64,000 nt of DNA from Planctomycetota bacterium (GCA_025993795.1 JAMQHL010000031.1:24495-88494); one strand, 5' to 3'. Positions 35,148 through 43,913 are shown, counted from the stretch's first letter. Notes: generated from the sequence alone by a model not told the origin. Numbers and translations: made by a program.

Positions 35148-36839
35148 ATGAAGCGTTGGATGATGAGACTTTTCGCGCTGGCACTGGCTGCGGGCTTTCT
35201 TGCCTCGACGGCAACCATGGCGCAGGACGCGCCCAAGCCGGCAGACCCCGACAAGAAGACTGAATCCAAACCCGCGGACAGCAACACTGTCACCGTGGGT
35301 TTTGAGTTCGAAGGCCTGATCTTCGTCCAGGTCAAGGTGAACGGCAAAGGGCCGTACAAGTTCCTGTTCGACAGCGGCGCAACGCAGAGCGTGCTGAACG
35401 CGCGCCTGGCGACTGAGCTTGACCTTGAACAGCACGATATGCCGGGAGGCGTGCAGGGTGTCGGTACAGCCGAGGCCAAGCTGGTAGTGCTGGACAGCCT
35501 TGAAATCGGCGAGTTCAAGCGCGGCGAGTGCATTGCCGCGTCGATGAACCTTGACCACATGAGCGGCACGCTCGGTTACCACATGATGGGCATCGTGGGC
35601 CAGAACATCATCAAGAAGATGGCCAAGGTCGAGATCGATTTCGGCGCAAGCAAGCTCGGCATGACCCGCTACCCCGAAGGCGAAGAGCCCGGCGACATGC
35701 AGGAAGAGATGCTGATCCGCATGCTGAAGGGCGGCGGCGGGATCCCGGGCATGCCCGGCATGCCCGGCGGCAAGCCCGACGAAGGGCCCAAGAAGGACCC
35801 CAAGAAAGACCCCAAGAAAGACGAAGACGAGTTTTCACTTCAACCCGTGGGGCCCAGCGCCGCGTGGCTGATCCAGGATGGCAAGTCCGAGGCCGAGGCA
35901 GATCGCCGCTCGCCCACCGAGGGCATGACGCTGACTTATCGCACCGGCGAATTGAACTTCTTTGGCCGCAAAATGGAGCTGGTGCCCTACTGGTATCTCG
36001 ACTGCGTGATCAACGGCAAGACCAAGAGCTTCATGTTCGATACCGGCGCCAGCATGCTGCTGGCCCTTGGCACCAAGCTGGCCGACGACCTTAAGCTGCC
36101 CACGAGCTTCAACTACCCGGTGAAAGGCATCGGCAAGGGCGACGCCAAGTCTGGCATGGTTGACAGCTTCCAGGTCGGCGTCATCAAGGAAGTGGACGTC
36201 GCCTGCACGATCATGGAACTGCCCAAGATCACCGACCAGCTCGGCGAAATGGGCGGCATGATCCCCGGCGTGGACAAACTGAACTTCGACGGCATCGTCG
36301 GCGTCACACTGGCCACCCGCTTCAAGAAGATGATCGTTGACGCCAAAGAAAAGCACATCGAGTTCATCCCCTACGGCAAAGATGAAGAGAACAAGATCGA
36401 CCCATTCGCCAGCGAAGACTTCGTCAAGGACGCAGTCGTACGGACCTGGCAGGGCAAAGCCGGCAAGTTCAGCCTCAGTGGTGACTCGGTTCAGCTGGAA
36501 GACTGGAAGTCCAAGGGCCTCGAAAGCGGGGGGCTCGAAGTCGAGGCGGTTGACGAAGGCGGCGCAGCAGCCAAGGCCGGGATCAAGAAGGGCGACATCA
36601 TCACCCACCTGGTCGGCGTGGCTGGCGACATCCCCGACGACCTCGAGGATGCCGACGTTGACGGCAACGACGTAAAGGTGCGCGACATGCCCGCGCTGAT
36701 CATGTGGGCGTGCTCGCAGGACCCTGGCAAGGAAGTTACGGTACGGCTGCAGCGCGGCAAAGAGCAGTTGGATGTGAAGGTTGTGCTGGATAACTACGGA
36801 TTCAGCGGCGCGTACCCTGAGCGGTTCAAGGGGAAGTAG
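35148..36839 (+). CDS. Exported protein with two retropepsin-like domains and a PDZ domain
   Basis: The ATG at 35148 has GGAGG five bases upstream and opens a signal peptide (MRLFALALAAGFLAS ... MAQD). Two aspartyl-protease-type domains follow. The first has FLFDSGATQSVLN (Asp75) and the second FMFDTGASMLLAL (Asp298). Each is preceded by a strand with a VNGKGPY- or INGKTKS-like turn, typical of retropepsin folds in bacterial PF13650/PF13975 proteins. They are joined by a linker with GMPGMPGG and a KKDP repeat. The C-terminus (about 470-563) is a PDZ domain (GGLEVEAVDEGGAAAKAGIKKGD). Retropepsins work as dimers, so two copies in one chain could give an intramolecular active site. Location is periplasmic or surface. 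Proteolysis is inferred. Confidence 0.82.
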   Translation: MKRWMMRLFALALAAGFLASTATMAQDAPKPADPDKKTESKPADSNTVTVGFEFEGLIFVQVKVNGKGPYKFLFDSGATQSVLNARLATELDLEQHDMPGGVQGVGTAEAKLVVLDSLEIGEFKRGECIAASMNLDHMSGTLGYHMMGIVGQNIIKKMAKVEIDFGASKLGMTRYPEGEEPGDMQEEMLIRMLKGGGGIPGMPGMPGGKPDEGPKKDPKKDPKKDEDEFSLQPVGPSAAWLIQDGKSEAEADRRSPTEGMTLTYRTGELNFFGRKMELVPYWYLDCVINGKTKSFMFDTGASMLLALGTKLADDLKLPTSFNYPVKGIGKGDAKSGMVDSFQVGVIKEVDVACTIMELPKITDQLGEMGGMIPGVDKLNFDGIVGVTLATRFKKMIVDAKEKHIEFIPYGKDEENKIDPFASEDFVKDAVVRTWQGKAGKFSLSGDSVQLEDWKSKGLESGGLEVEAVDEGGAAAKAGIKKGDIITHLVGVAGDIPDDLEDADVDGNDVKVRDMPALIMWACSQDPGKEVTVRLQRGKEQLDVKVVLDNYGFSGAYPERFKGK

Positions 36840-36875
36840 CAAGCGCACCAAGACGCCAATCAAGCAGAAAATAAG

Positions 36876-36905
36876 GAACGCCCGGGGCTATCCGGGCGTT
36901 CTCTT
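36876..36905 (+). terminator. Intrinsic terminator
   Basis: A 10-bp stem GAACGCCCGG/CCGGGCGTTC with a 6-nt loop is followed by TCTTATT, 36 bp after the dual aspartyl-protease gene. Confidence 0.87.
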
Positions 36906-37168
36906 ATTGGGACACGAAGTTCATAGCGTTATTGGGCTAAGCGGCAACCAACCGGTTAGTAATTCGTCGGTGAACGGTAAGTTCACAAGATACATGAAAA
37001 TAAGCACTTAGATCGCCCTTGCTTTTCAACTGCCCAAATGGCACAACTCCCGGAGTCACTACCACATCATCTTGAAACTGACTTCACAATCTGCGAGACG
37101 GTCTTAGCTTCTTTGCGTGTATTTGTGGTGGTTACCGCTGGTAACACCCATATGGAGGCAGGTCAAAA
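36906..37168 (+). promoter_or_regulatory. AT-richer upstream region of the HTH regulator with inverted repeat
   Basis: No gene is seen in this stretch. It is less GC-rich than its flanks and contains a perfect inverted repeat GTTACC-GCT-GGTAAC at 37131-37145, 24 bases before the ATG. GGAGG at 37153-37157 is the likely ribosome site. The repeat position fits an operator, possibly for autoregulation by the gene downstream. No confident -35/-10 pair was found. Confidence 0.5.
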
Positions 37169-39418
37169 ATGAATTCCGGGGCCACCGACTCCCTTGACCT
37201 TACAGGGGCCGAGCATCGCATTGTAACCAATCGCAGCCTTCAGACGCTCTTGACGTGGGCCGGCGAGCTTGCCGTCAACGAGGTTTCCGCAGGCAGGCGC
37301 GTTCTGTGGGCGCCCTGCCACGCGATATCGGGCGCGCTTAGCCTTCGCACATGGATTCTTAATCGCGCGAGCCAGTCGCTGGGTACCGCCGGCACCTCGG
37401 ATGCGACAACGCTGCTGTCGGGCGCTGCCGACATCCTCATCCTTGTTGACCCATCTGCCGCTGACGCAGCAAGTCTGCAGTGGCTCGGCAACATGCTGTC
37501 ATGCGCCGAAGTCGCGCGGGATGTTGTGACCACAACGCCATTGCCAGAGCTGGTGATACTGTCGCAGACCGGCACCGGCACCCAGCACTCCGATGCTTTT
37601 CTTGACCGTCTGCGGGCCTTGGGCGCGCGCGAAACCCGGGCGACCGGACGCGACTCAGACCTGTCGGGGGCAGTCGTGCGCGCCGAGATTTCCACCCTGC
37701 GCAACCGGCATGAGCAACTGCTCGCCGGCTTGGCGATGTTGCCTTGCCCCATTGAGCTTGAGGACTTCGAAGCGCTGGCAGCACAGACGGACAGCGGGCC
37801 GGGCGCGCTGAAGGCAGTGACCGCCGGCGGTTTGTTTCAGGTCGTTGACGGTCTGGTGGTCCCGGGAAACCGGGCAGTGCGAGACGAGATCCGGTCCGCC
37901 GTAGGCAATGAAACAATGCAGCGCACCGCCGCGCGTCTTGCCGACACCTATGAGCAGCGCCTGGAGGGCCAGGACGACGCGCGCATCGAGATCCTGATGC
38001 TGGCCGGAGACGCCCGGCGCGCCTCGCGCCTCGCGCGCAAGCGCTTTGAAGACCACTATTCCGCCGGCAACAGCGAAGAAGCGTTGCGCATTCTCGAGTT
38101 GGCGAACCGGCAAGGCATGGCACTGGAATCTGGCCGCCATGCGGCAGAGGTTGACCAGGCCAAGATTGCAGCCCTGACCGCAGATGCTGGCCACCTGGAG
38201 AAAGCACGGGCAATGGTCGCTCAACTGACCCGGCGTCGCGATCTGTATCGCACCCCGGCGTTCGTTGAGTGGCTGGCGCTTGCGGCACGAAGTGTCGCAT
38301 TGCAGACGCAGCAAGAGCCGCGCATGGCCGATAGCCTGATGCGCCGCGCGATCCGCCTGGCCGGCGACAATCTGGACAAGAGTGTGCGCCTGACACTGCT
38401 GCGAGTGCAACTGCTCCAGTCGCCGGCGTTCAAGCTTGACGAGCGCTCAACATGGCTGCTGAGCCACGTCAACAACAAGATGCTTGAAAAGGTGTCGCCA
38501 ACGACATTGGCCGCCTACCTGGAAGAAACAGCCAACCGCCTTGCCGCAGACGGCCGCTTCAAAGGAGCATTCAAGAGGCTGCGCAGACTCTCGGGCATTG
38601 AGACGTCGGACCGTCGCCGTGCGGCGGCCATGCTGCTGATGGCGCGGTGTCGCAGCCACTTTGCCGATGCCGAGGGCGCAGCCCGTTACGCCTCCAGCGC
38701 TCTGCATTACGGCATACGCGCGGCCGACCTGAAAGTTGTGAAGGAGGCGGCACAGTTCCTGCGCGACTCTGCACGGGGCAGGCCGCGCGCCATGCCGCGC
38801 ATCGCCCCTGTGAAGGCCCGCGGCGACAAACCGCGCCTGCCGGCCGCCGCTGATATCGCCACACCGCAGACACCCGAAACGGGCAGGCTGTTTGAGATTC
38901 TGCAGTCGCGCTTCGGCGTGCGCTCTTGGGTAAGGAGGCGCGGCCCGCAAGTCTCCCATCTTGGCCGCGGCGCGCCTAACCCCGAGGTACTCAGCGTATA
39001 CAGCGAATCTGCAGATGGCACGGTCCAGGTTTCCGCCCGCAGCGCGCCCACCGCCGGCCTGGTGCGCGGACTTGTGCTGCTGCGCAACGACGGCGATGAC
39101 CTGGTCGTATTCGAAGCATCGCCTGACGTTGAGCCGCGCGAAGACGCCATTGTACGCTTCCTGCTCGCGGATCGGGCCGCAACCGATAGCGTGGCGGGCA
39201 CCACCCCGTCCCGCAAGCATGTGATCGATGATTACCTTCGCCGGGCCGTGGCCCACGGCACCGAAAGCGGCCTGCACGCCACGGTAGAAATGCTGTTCAA
39301 CAAGGACCTGCTGATCTATCTGGACGAGCAGGGCCTCACCAAGGAAGAAATGGCCGAACGGCTTGGCGTCTCGCGCGCCACGTTGTACCGCATGTTTGCA
39401 CGCGCCGCCCTGAACTAG
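37169..39418 (+). CDS. Large C-terminal HTH regulator with degenerate NTPase-like N-terminus
   Basis: The 749-residue protein ends with a helix-turn-helix (LTKEEMAERLGVSRATLYRMF, Fis- or LuxR-like placement at the extreme C-terminus). The first 250 residues look like an ATPase of the STAND/AAA type that has lost its motifs. Where a P-loop would stand it reads GRRVLWAPCHAISGALSLR, and the Walker B-like strand is ADILILVDPSAA. The middle (about 260-560) is an Ala/Leu/Arg-rich helical array resembling TPR repeats, and a small mixed domain precedes the HTH. There is no signal peptide or membrane helix, so it is probably a cytoplasmic transcription regulator. It is preceded by its own 260-bp region and followed by a weak terminator, hence monocistronic. 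The ligand is unknown. Confidence 0.65.
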   Translation: MNSGATDSLDLTGAEHRIVTNRSLQTLLTWAGELAVNEVSAGRRVLWAPCHAISGALSLRTWILNRASQSLGTAGTSDATTLLSGAADILILVDPSAADAASLQWLGNMLSCAEVARDVVTTTPLPELVILSQTGTGTQHSDAFLDRLRALGARETRATGRDSDLSGAVVRAEISTLRNRHEQLLAGLAMLPCPIELEDFEALAAQTDSGPGALKAVTAGGLFQVVDGLVVPGNRAVRDEIRSAVGNETMQRTAARLADTYEQRLEGQDDARIEILMLAGDARRASRLARKRFEDHYSAGNSEEALRILELANRQGMALESGRHAAEVDQAKIAALTADAGHLEKARAMVAQLTRRRDLYRTPAFVEWLALAARSVALQTQQEPRMADSLMRRAIRLAGDNLDKSVRLTLLRVQLLQSPAFKLDERSTWLLSHVNNKMLEKVSPTTLAAYLEETANRLAADGRFKGAFKRLRRLSGIETSDRRRAAAMLLMARCRSHFADAEGAARYASSALHYGIRAADLKVVKEAAQFLRDSARGRPRAMPRIAPVKARGDKPRLPAAADIATPQTPETGRLFEILQSRFGVRSWVRRRGPQVSHLGRGAPNPEVLSVYSESADGTVQVSARSAPTAGLVRGLVLLRNDGDDLVVFEASPDVEPREDAIVRFLLADRAATDSVAGTTPSRKHVIDDYLRRAVAHGTESGLHATVEMLFNKDLLIYLDEQGLTKEEMAERLGVSRATLYRMFARAALN

Positions 39419-39448
39419 TCGCGAGCACCAGTTCATTGGCAGCCGCAC

Positions 39449-39478
39449 CCGGCCGAGAACCCTGGCCGGTTTCCCTCT
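39449..39478 (+). terminator. Probable intrinsic terminator
   Basis: A 6-bp stem CCGGCC/GGCCGG with a 9-nt loop is followed by TTTCCCTCTT, about 30 bp after the HTH regulator. Confidence 0.6.
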
Positions 39479-39567
39479 TGGTCCGGATTCGTCTCCTGCT
39501 GGCAGCACCTTGCCTGCGTGCTATTCTCCCGCGCCACGGGCCTTGATGAATTGCACAGGACATCGGC

Positions 39568-39843
39568 ATGCCGAACATTATCCGTATCCCCACGCCGCTG
39601 CGTAACCTGACCGCCAACGCCGCAGAGGTCAGCGTAAGTGCCGGCACGGTCGGCGAAGCACTGAGCGCACTTGAGGCCCGGCACAACGGCATCAGGGCAC
39701 GCATCTGCGACGAAAAGGGCAACGTGCGCCGCTTCGTGAACGTGTTCCTGAACGACGAAGACATTCGCTTCCTGGACAACCTGAACACCCCGCTCAAAGA
39801 CGGTGACTCGCTCAGCATCGTGCCCGCTATTGCGGGGGGATAG
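39568..39843 (+). CDS. MoaD/ThiS-family sulfur carrier protein
   Basis: The 91-residue protein has the ubiquitin-like beta-grasp pattern of small sulfur carriers: IRIPTPLRNLT, VGEALSALEARH, VNVFLNDEDIRFL, and a closing SIVPAIAGG. The C-terminal Gly-Gly is the residue pair that is adenylated and thiocarboxylated by an E1-like enzyme. MoaD feeds molybdopterin, ThiS feeds thiamin, and CysO or HcyS-type carriers feed cysteine or homocysteine synthesis. The gene is three bases from homoserine dehydrogenase and almost certainly co-transcribed. That context points to sulfur delivery in methionine/homocysteine synthesis rather than molybdopterin, but the E1 and the acceptor enzyme are not in the window. 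Confidence 0.88.
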   Translation: MPNIIRIPTPLRNLTANAAEVSVSAGTVGEALSALEARHNGIRARICDEKGNVRRFVNVFLNDEDIRFLDNLNTPLKDGDSLSIVPAIAGG

Positions 39844-39846
39844 CCC

Positions 39847-41211
39847 ATGCCCGACGACGGCAAACCGCGCGACCTGCGTATCGGCCTGCTTGGCTGCGGC
39901 GTCGTTGGCGGGGGCCTGGTCAAACTGATCGACAAGCACGGCAGCGAACTGGCGGCAAATGGCCTGTCGTTGCGTGTCACCCATGTGGCTGTCCGCGATA
40001 CGCAGCGCGCGCGCGGCATAGACATGACTCGCTTTCGGGTCACCACCGACCCGATGGCGGTCGCAAGCGACCCCGACATCGACCTGCTGGTCGAGGTCAT
40101 GGGCGGAAACACAGTGGCCGTGCAGGCCGGGTGCGCGGCGCTTTCGCGCGGCATACCTCTCGTCACGGCCAACAAGTCGTCGCTGGCCCGCAGCCTGCCG
40201 CGCTATCTTGAAGCGGCGAGAGGCCGTTCACCGATCGGATTTGAGTCAGCGGTCGCGGCACACATCCCGATTATTGAAGTACTCGACCGCAGCCTTGCCT
40301 GCGAAGAACTGTCAGTGATCAAGGGCGTAATCAACGGCAGCACCAACTACATCCTGACGTTCATGGAGCGCGCCGGCTGTGAGTATGATGAGGCGCTGAC
40401 TGATGCATCGGCCAAGGGCTATACCGAAGCTGACCCGACGCTGGATGTCGAGGGCATCGACGCCGCTGAGAAGCTGACGTTGCTGGCCCTGAAGGCCTTT
40501 GGGGCGCACGTGTCACCTGAGCGCATCCACACTGAAGGCATCACAAAGATCCGACAGGTTGACATTCAACTGGCGTTGGCCATGGAACACCGCATCAAAC
40601 TGGTGGCGGCGGCCCGCCGCACCGTTGACGGGCTGAGTCTGCGGGTACACCCGGCACTGGTGCACCGCGGGGAACTGCTGGCCGATGTGGACAGCGAATT
40701 CAATGCGATCATTCTTGAAGGCCCCGGATTCAAGGAGCTTACGTTTCTTGGCAAGGGTGCCGGCGAAATGCCGACAGCGAGCGCGGTCCTGAATGACATC
40801 GTGAAAATCGCGCGCGGCGGCAAGGGCCAGTTGCCTGGTTTTCGCAAACAGGCCGTGGCGGCTCTGCATGTCGCAGACACGAGCACACTGAAACTGTGCT
40901 ACTTCCTGCGACTTCCGGTTGCCGAGTCCGACGCGAACGCCGTGGTGGTGGCGTTGGAAGCGATGGGACTTCGGGTTTTGTCAATTGCCCAATTGGCCGG
41001 GGGCGACGTAAATTATCTCGGTGTGATTACGGACGTCGTGGAAGAGAGGCGTATGATGTCCCTGCTTCCTGAAATCGGCAGACTTCCACAAGTAAAGGGC
41101 GAGCCGGCGCTCCTGCGCCTGGATAAGGACAACTACCGTGACATCGTCGAGCGCGAACAAAGTGCATATTTCGGTGCCAGCCTCCAGCGCGAACCTGGGG
41201 CCCGGCTTTGA
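39847..41211 (+). CDS. hom: Homoserine dehydrogenase
   Basis: The 454-residue protein has the NAD(P)-binding start IGLLGCGVVGGGLVKLI, the LVEVMGG and TANKSSLA strands, the family signature GVINGSTNYILTFME, the catalytic-domain stretch AKGYTEADPTLDVEGIDAAEK, and a C-terminal ACT domain (YFLRLPVAESDANAVVVALE). It reduces aspartate semialdehyde to homoserine, the branch point to threonine and methionine. The ACT domain suggests feedback control, usually by threonine. The 3' end overlaps the start of homoserine kinase by 74 bases in another frame. The last 19 residues lie beyond the usual ACT end. Confidence 0.95.
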   Translation: MPDDGKPRDLRIGLLGCGVVGGGLVKLIDKHGSELAANGLSLRVTHVAVRDTQRARGIDMTRFRVTTDPMAVASDPDIDLLVEVMGGNTVAVQAGCAALSRGIPLVTANKSSLARSLPRYLEAARGRSPIGFESAVAAHIPIIEVLDRSLACEELSVIKGVINGSTNYILTFMERAGCEYDEALTDASAKGYTEADPTLDVEGIDAAEKLTLLALKAFGAHVSPERIHTEGITKIRQVDIQLALAMEHRIKLVAAARRTVDGLSLRVHPALVHRGELLADVDSEFNAIILEGPGFKELTFLGKGAGEMPTASAVLNDIVKIARGGKGQLPGFRKQAVAALHVADTSTLKLCYFLRLPVAESDANAVVVALEAMGLRVLSIAQLAGGDVNYLGVITDVVEERRMMSLLPEIGRLPQVKGEPALLRLDKDNYRDIVEREQSAYFGASLQREPGARL

Positions 41212-42133
41212 CACGTTGGCCCTGGCACTGGACATACGGCTGCATGCCACCGTCGAGTGGTCGCCGGAAAAGGTGTTGCTGCGGGAATTCAAGAGCCCGC
41301 TGGAATGGTGGCACAACGCTGTTGAGCCAAACACCAACTACGGCGGCACGCTGCTTGACTTCTCGATCGACCACCCCGGCGAGCCGAACCTTCTGGCAAC
41401 ATCGTTCGTCAAGGCAATCCTGCGCGCAGGCCCCGAGTATCACCTGCCAAAGGAACTGAAGTGCGCTGTGAAGTCTGACATCGTCATTGCCCAGGGATTG
41501 GGCAGCAGCGCTGCGGCAACCGTGGCTGGCGCCGCGCTGGCCGAGTTCTGGCGCAAGGGCGATGCCAGCAAAGACGTTGTCTTTCAGGACGCCATTGAGA
41601 TTGAAGGACACCCCGATAACGCCGCAGCTGCAAGCTATGGCGGGTTGCAAGCCGCGCTGCTGATCGGCAACGAAACGCGGGCAAGCACCGTGAAGATGCA
41701 CGACAGCATCAAGGTCGGGCTGTGTGTTCCGCGCGAGACGCTGAAGGAAAACACCAATGCGACGCGCTCGTGGCTGCCGGAGCAACTGAAGCGCAAAGAG
41801 GCGGTCAGCAACCAGCGCTCATTACTGACGCTGCTGTGGGGTCTGCGGGCCGCCGACGCCAAGGCAATTGCCGCCGGGTTTGAAGACCGGCTGCATGTGC
41901 CGCACCGCAAGTCCATGATCGCGGGCTACGAAGACATTGTGCGCAGCGCAATTGAGGCCGGCGCGTTCGGCGCAACTATCAGCGGTGCGGGCGGCAGCAT
42001 GATCGCGCTGGGAACCGGCGACATGCAGCAGGTGGCAGAAGCGATGCAGGCGGCATACAAGCGCCATGGCATGGAGTCGCTTGCGCTGACGCCGACAATC
42101 GATCACAAGGGCCTGATCGTAGAGAAACTGTAA
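41138..42133 (+). CDS. thrB: Homoserine kinase, GTG start inside hom
   Basis: The 331-residue GHMP kinase opens KVHISVPASSANLGPGFDTL and has the phosphate loop IAQGLGSSAAATVAGA, EIEGHPDNAAAASYGGLQ, and ISGAGGSMIALG near the end. It phosphorylates homoserine to O-phosphohomoserine, the substrate for threonine synthase and, in some organisms, for homocysteine formation. The GTG at 41138 has AAGGA nine bases upstream. A second GTG at 41162 still overlaps hom. The conserved VHISVPASSANLG start requires translation to begin inside hom, so the overlap of at least 50 bases is real. thrC is not in the window. Confidence 0.95.
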   Translation: MTSSSANKVHISVPASSANLGPGFDTLALALDIRLHATVEWSPEKVLLREFKSPLEWWHNAVEPNTNYGGTLLDFSIDHPGEPNLLATSFVKAILRAGPEYHLPKELKCAVKSDIVIAQGLGSSAAATVAGAALAEFWRKGDASKDVVFQDAIEIEGHPDNAAAASYGGLQAALLIGNETRASTVKMHDSIKVGLCVPRETLKENTNATRSWLPEQLKRKEAVSNQRSLLTLLWGLRAADAKAIAAGFEDRLHVPHRKSMIAGYEDIVRSAIEAGAFGATISGAGGSMIALGTGDMQQVAEAMQAAYKRHGMESLALTPTIDHKGLIVEKL

Positions 42134-42160
42134 ACCGTAAGTCCTTCCGGCAACCTGACC

Positions 42161-42808
42161 TCACGGGGTGCTCGGCAACAGCGGCACGAATGCCACCCGC
42201 CCCAACTCCTGCGACTTCAGCCGGCCGTGCTGGTCCCTGGTCACCAGCGTCATCTGCTGCACGCCGCGCGCGCCCACAGGCAGCACCATGCGCCCGCCCG
42301 GCGACAGCTGGCGCGTCAGGGCCTGCGGAACCGCGCTTGCGGCGGCGGCAACCAGAATGCGCGCGAACTCGCCGCCCTCGGGCCACCCGGCATGCGCGTC
42401 GCCAATCCGCAGCGTCACGTTATCAACCCCCGCGCGCTGCAGGTTGATCGCTGCCTGCCGTGATAGCTCCGGCACCAGCTCCAGGCTGCACACATGGCTG
42501 CACAGCTTTGCCAGCACCGCGGTCTGGTACCCGCAACCGGTGCCGACCTCAAGCACTTCGTGCTGAGGCTCAAGCGCGAGCAGTTCCGTCATCCATGCGA
42601 CGATGTAAGGTTGGCTGATGGTCTGGCCGTGTCCGATCGACAGCGGCTGGTCGGCGTAGGCGTTTCGTGCCAGCGAGCCGTCCACGAACTCGTGCCGCCG
42701 CACCTGGCGCATCGCTTCAAGTACACGCGGGTCCGCTACGCCGCGCGCAACGATCTGCGTTTCCACCATGCGCATGCGCAGTTGTTCGAAGTCCTGCTCG
42801 GTCGGCAT
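42161..42808 (-). CDS. pcm: Protein-L-isoaspartate O-methyltransferase
   Basis: The 215-residue protein matches PCMT: the RMRMVETQIVARGV start, HEFVDGSLARNAYAD, PLSIGHGQTISQPYIVAWM, and the SAM motif VLEVGTGCGYQTAVLAKL. VLVAAAASAVPQAL-type strands and PGGRMVLPVG follow. It methylates damaged L-isoaspartyl residues for repair, using SAM. It starts five bases after the stop of the upstream thioredoxin-like gene, so the two are likely one transcript. No signal peptide is present, so it is cytoplasmic. It converges with thrB with only a 27-bp gap. Confidence 0.94.
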   Translation of the reverse strand: MPTEQDFEQLRMRMVETQIVARGVADPRVLEAMRQVRRHEFVDGSLARNAYADQPLSIGHGQTISQPYIVAWMTELLALEPQHEVLEVGTGCGYQTAVLAKLCSHVCSLELVPELSRQAAINLQRAGVDNVTLRIGDAHAGWPEGGEFARILVAAAASAVPQALTRQLSPGGRMVLPVGARGVQQMTLVTRDQHGRLKSQELGRVAFVPLLPSTP

Positions 42809-42812
42809 GTTG

Positions 42813-43817
42813 TCACTGCTCCGACCATTCGTTCTTCACGCGCTTGGCCTCTGATTCCGCGTGGGTGGCAGCACCGGTGCCTGTCTGGGCTTTCGCAAAT
42901 GCGTTCAGCGAAGTCACGTACTGTTGCCAGTCGCCGAATTCCTGCTTGTCTTTCAACTTCTGCAGGTCTTCCCATGCCTTGAGTTCTTTCTTGAGGTCCT
43001 TGTCCTTCTTCAGCCGCGCAATCTCATCCTTGGCGTCATCCGAAAACTTGTGGCCACGAAAATCCTCTCGCTGCTTATCCAGTGTTTTCATCACCAGGTC
43101 GTAGCGCTTGTCGGCAGCCCAGCCTTCGATTCTCCTAATGCGTGTTTCGGCAAAGGACTTCATGCGGTCCGCAACGACCTGCAAGTCAGCTTTGGTGTCG
43201 TCATCCAACTCGGTGGCAAGCAGCTTCTCGGCATCGGCCAGCACCTTGCCCCACTCACGTTTCTGCAGTCCGCGCGCCACCTTTGCGGCGTTCTCGGTCA
43301 CCGCGTGCCTGCCAAGGTTGGGGTACACGATCTTGGCTAGTTCGGCATCAAGGGCGGGTTTGAAGTCGCCCGCGCCGTGGTACGCGATCTTGCCTTCCAC
43401 GTCGATCACAGCCGTCCGAAACCCGCTGTCGCCTTTGTATTTGAAGAACTCGTTCTTGTCGTCGTAAAAGCCGCCCATCGCGATCGGGAAAGTGTATTTG
43501 CGATCGTGGGCGAGCTGGCGCACCTGCGGTAGCTTCTCGAAATCCAGCCGATGAATCGTGAAGATCATCAGCCCGTTCTCGCCGTGCTTTTCCCAGTACT
43601 TCTGCAGATCGGGCAGCTTGCTTGCCGTGCCGTCGCGTGTATGCCACTCGAAGATGACGATGACATCGCCCAGGCAGTCCTCGAGTGAACGCGCGAACTC
43701 GGGCGGGTTCAGCAGCACGCCCCCGGCGCGGAACTTCGGGGCCTCATCCCCCACTTTCAAGTCGCCCGCGATCAGGGGTGACGCCAACAACAGCACTGCC
43801 ATGAGCAGCATGCGCAT
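42813..43817 (-). CDS. Exported thioredoxin-like protein with degenerate active site
   Basis: The ATG at 43817 (GGGAGGA upstream) gives 334 residues with a signal peptide (MRMLLMAVLLLASPLIAGDL). A thioredoxin/AhpC-TSA-like fold follows (KVGDEAPKFRAGG, DVIVIFEWHTRDGTASKLP), with a Lys/Glu-rich helical C-terminal half (LKKDKDLKKELKAWEDL). It aligns with the next gene without gaps through residue 67. The redox motif position reads D62-G-T-A instead of the U-G-P-C of the neighbour, so it lacks both redox residues and is probably not an oxidoreductase. The C-terminal helical region shares the KKDKDxKKEL pattern with the neighbour. The protein is predicted periplasmic; it may be a partner or decoy of the paralogue. 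Confidence 0.8.
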   Translation of the reverse strand: MRMLLMAVLLLASPLIAGDLKVGDEAPKFRAGGVLLNPPEFARSLEDCLGDVIVIFEWHTRDGTASKLPDLQKYWEKHGENGLMIFTIHRLDFEKLPQVRQLAHDRKYTFPIAMGGFYDDKNEFFKYKGDSGFRTAVIDVEGKIAYHGAGDFKPALDAELAKIVYPNLGRHAVTENAAKVARGLQKREWGKVLADAEKLLATELDDDTKADLQVVADRMKSFAETRIRRIEGWAADKRYDLVMKTLDKQREDFRGHKFSDDAKDEIARLKKDKDLKKELKAWEDLQKLKDKQEFGDWQQYVTSLNAFAKAQTGTGAATHAESEAKRVKNEWSEQ

Positions 43818-43867
43818 GGGTAGTCCTCCCGCCCCACGATACGCATTGCCCGGGCCTTGCCCAAATG

Positions 43868-43897
43868 AAAACGGCCCGGCCATCAGCGGCCGGGCCG
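43868..43897 (-). terminator. Intrinsic terminator after the candidate selenoprotein gene
   Basis: A 10-bp stem CGGCCCGGCC/GGCCGGGCCG with a 6-nt loop is followed on the minus strand by TTTTCATTT. It begins 17 bp after the stop at 43914 and separates the gene from its paralogue. Confidence 0.88.
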
Positions 43898-43913
43898 GTT
43901 CCCGTTCCGCTGC

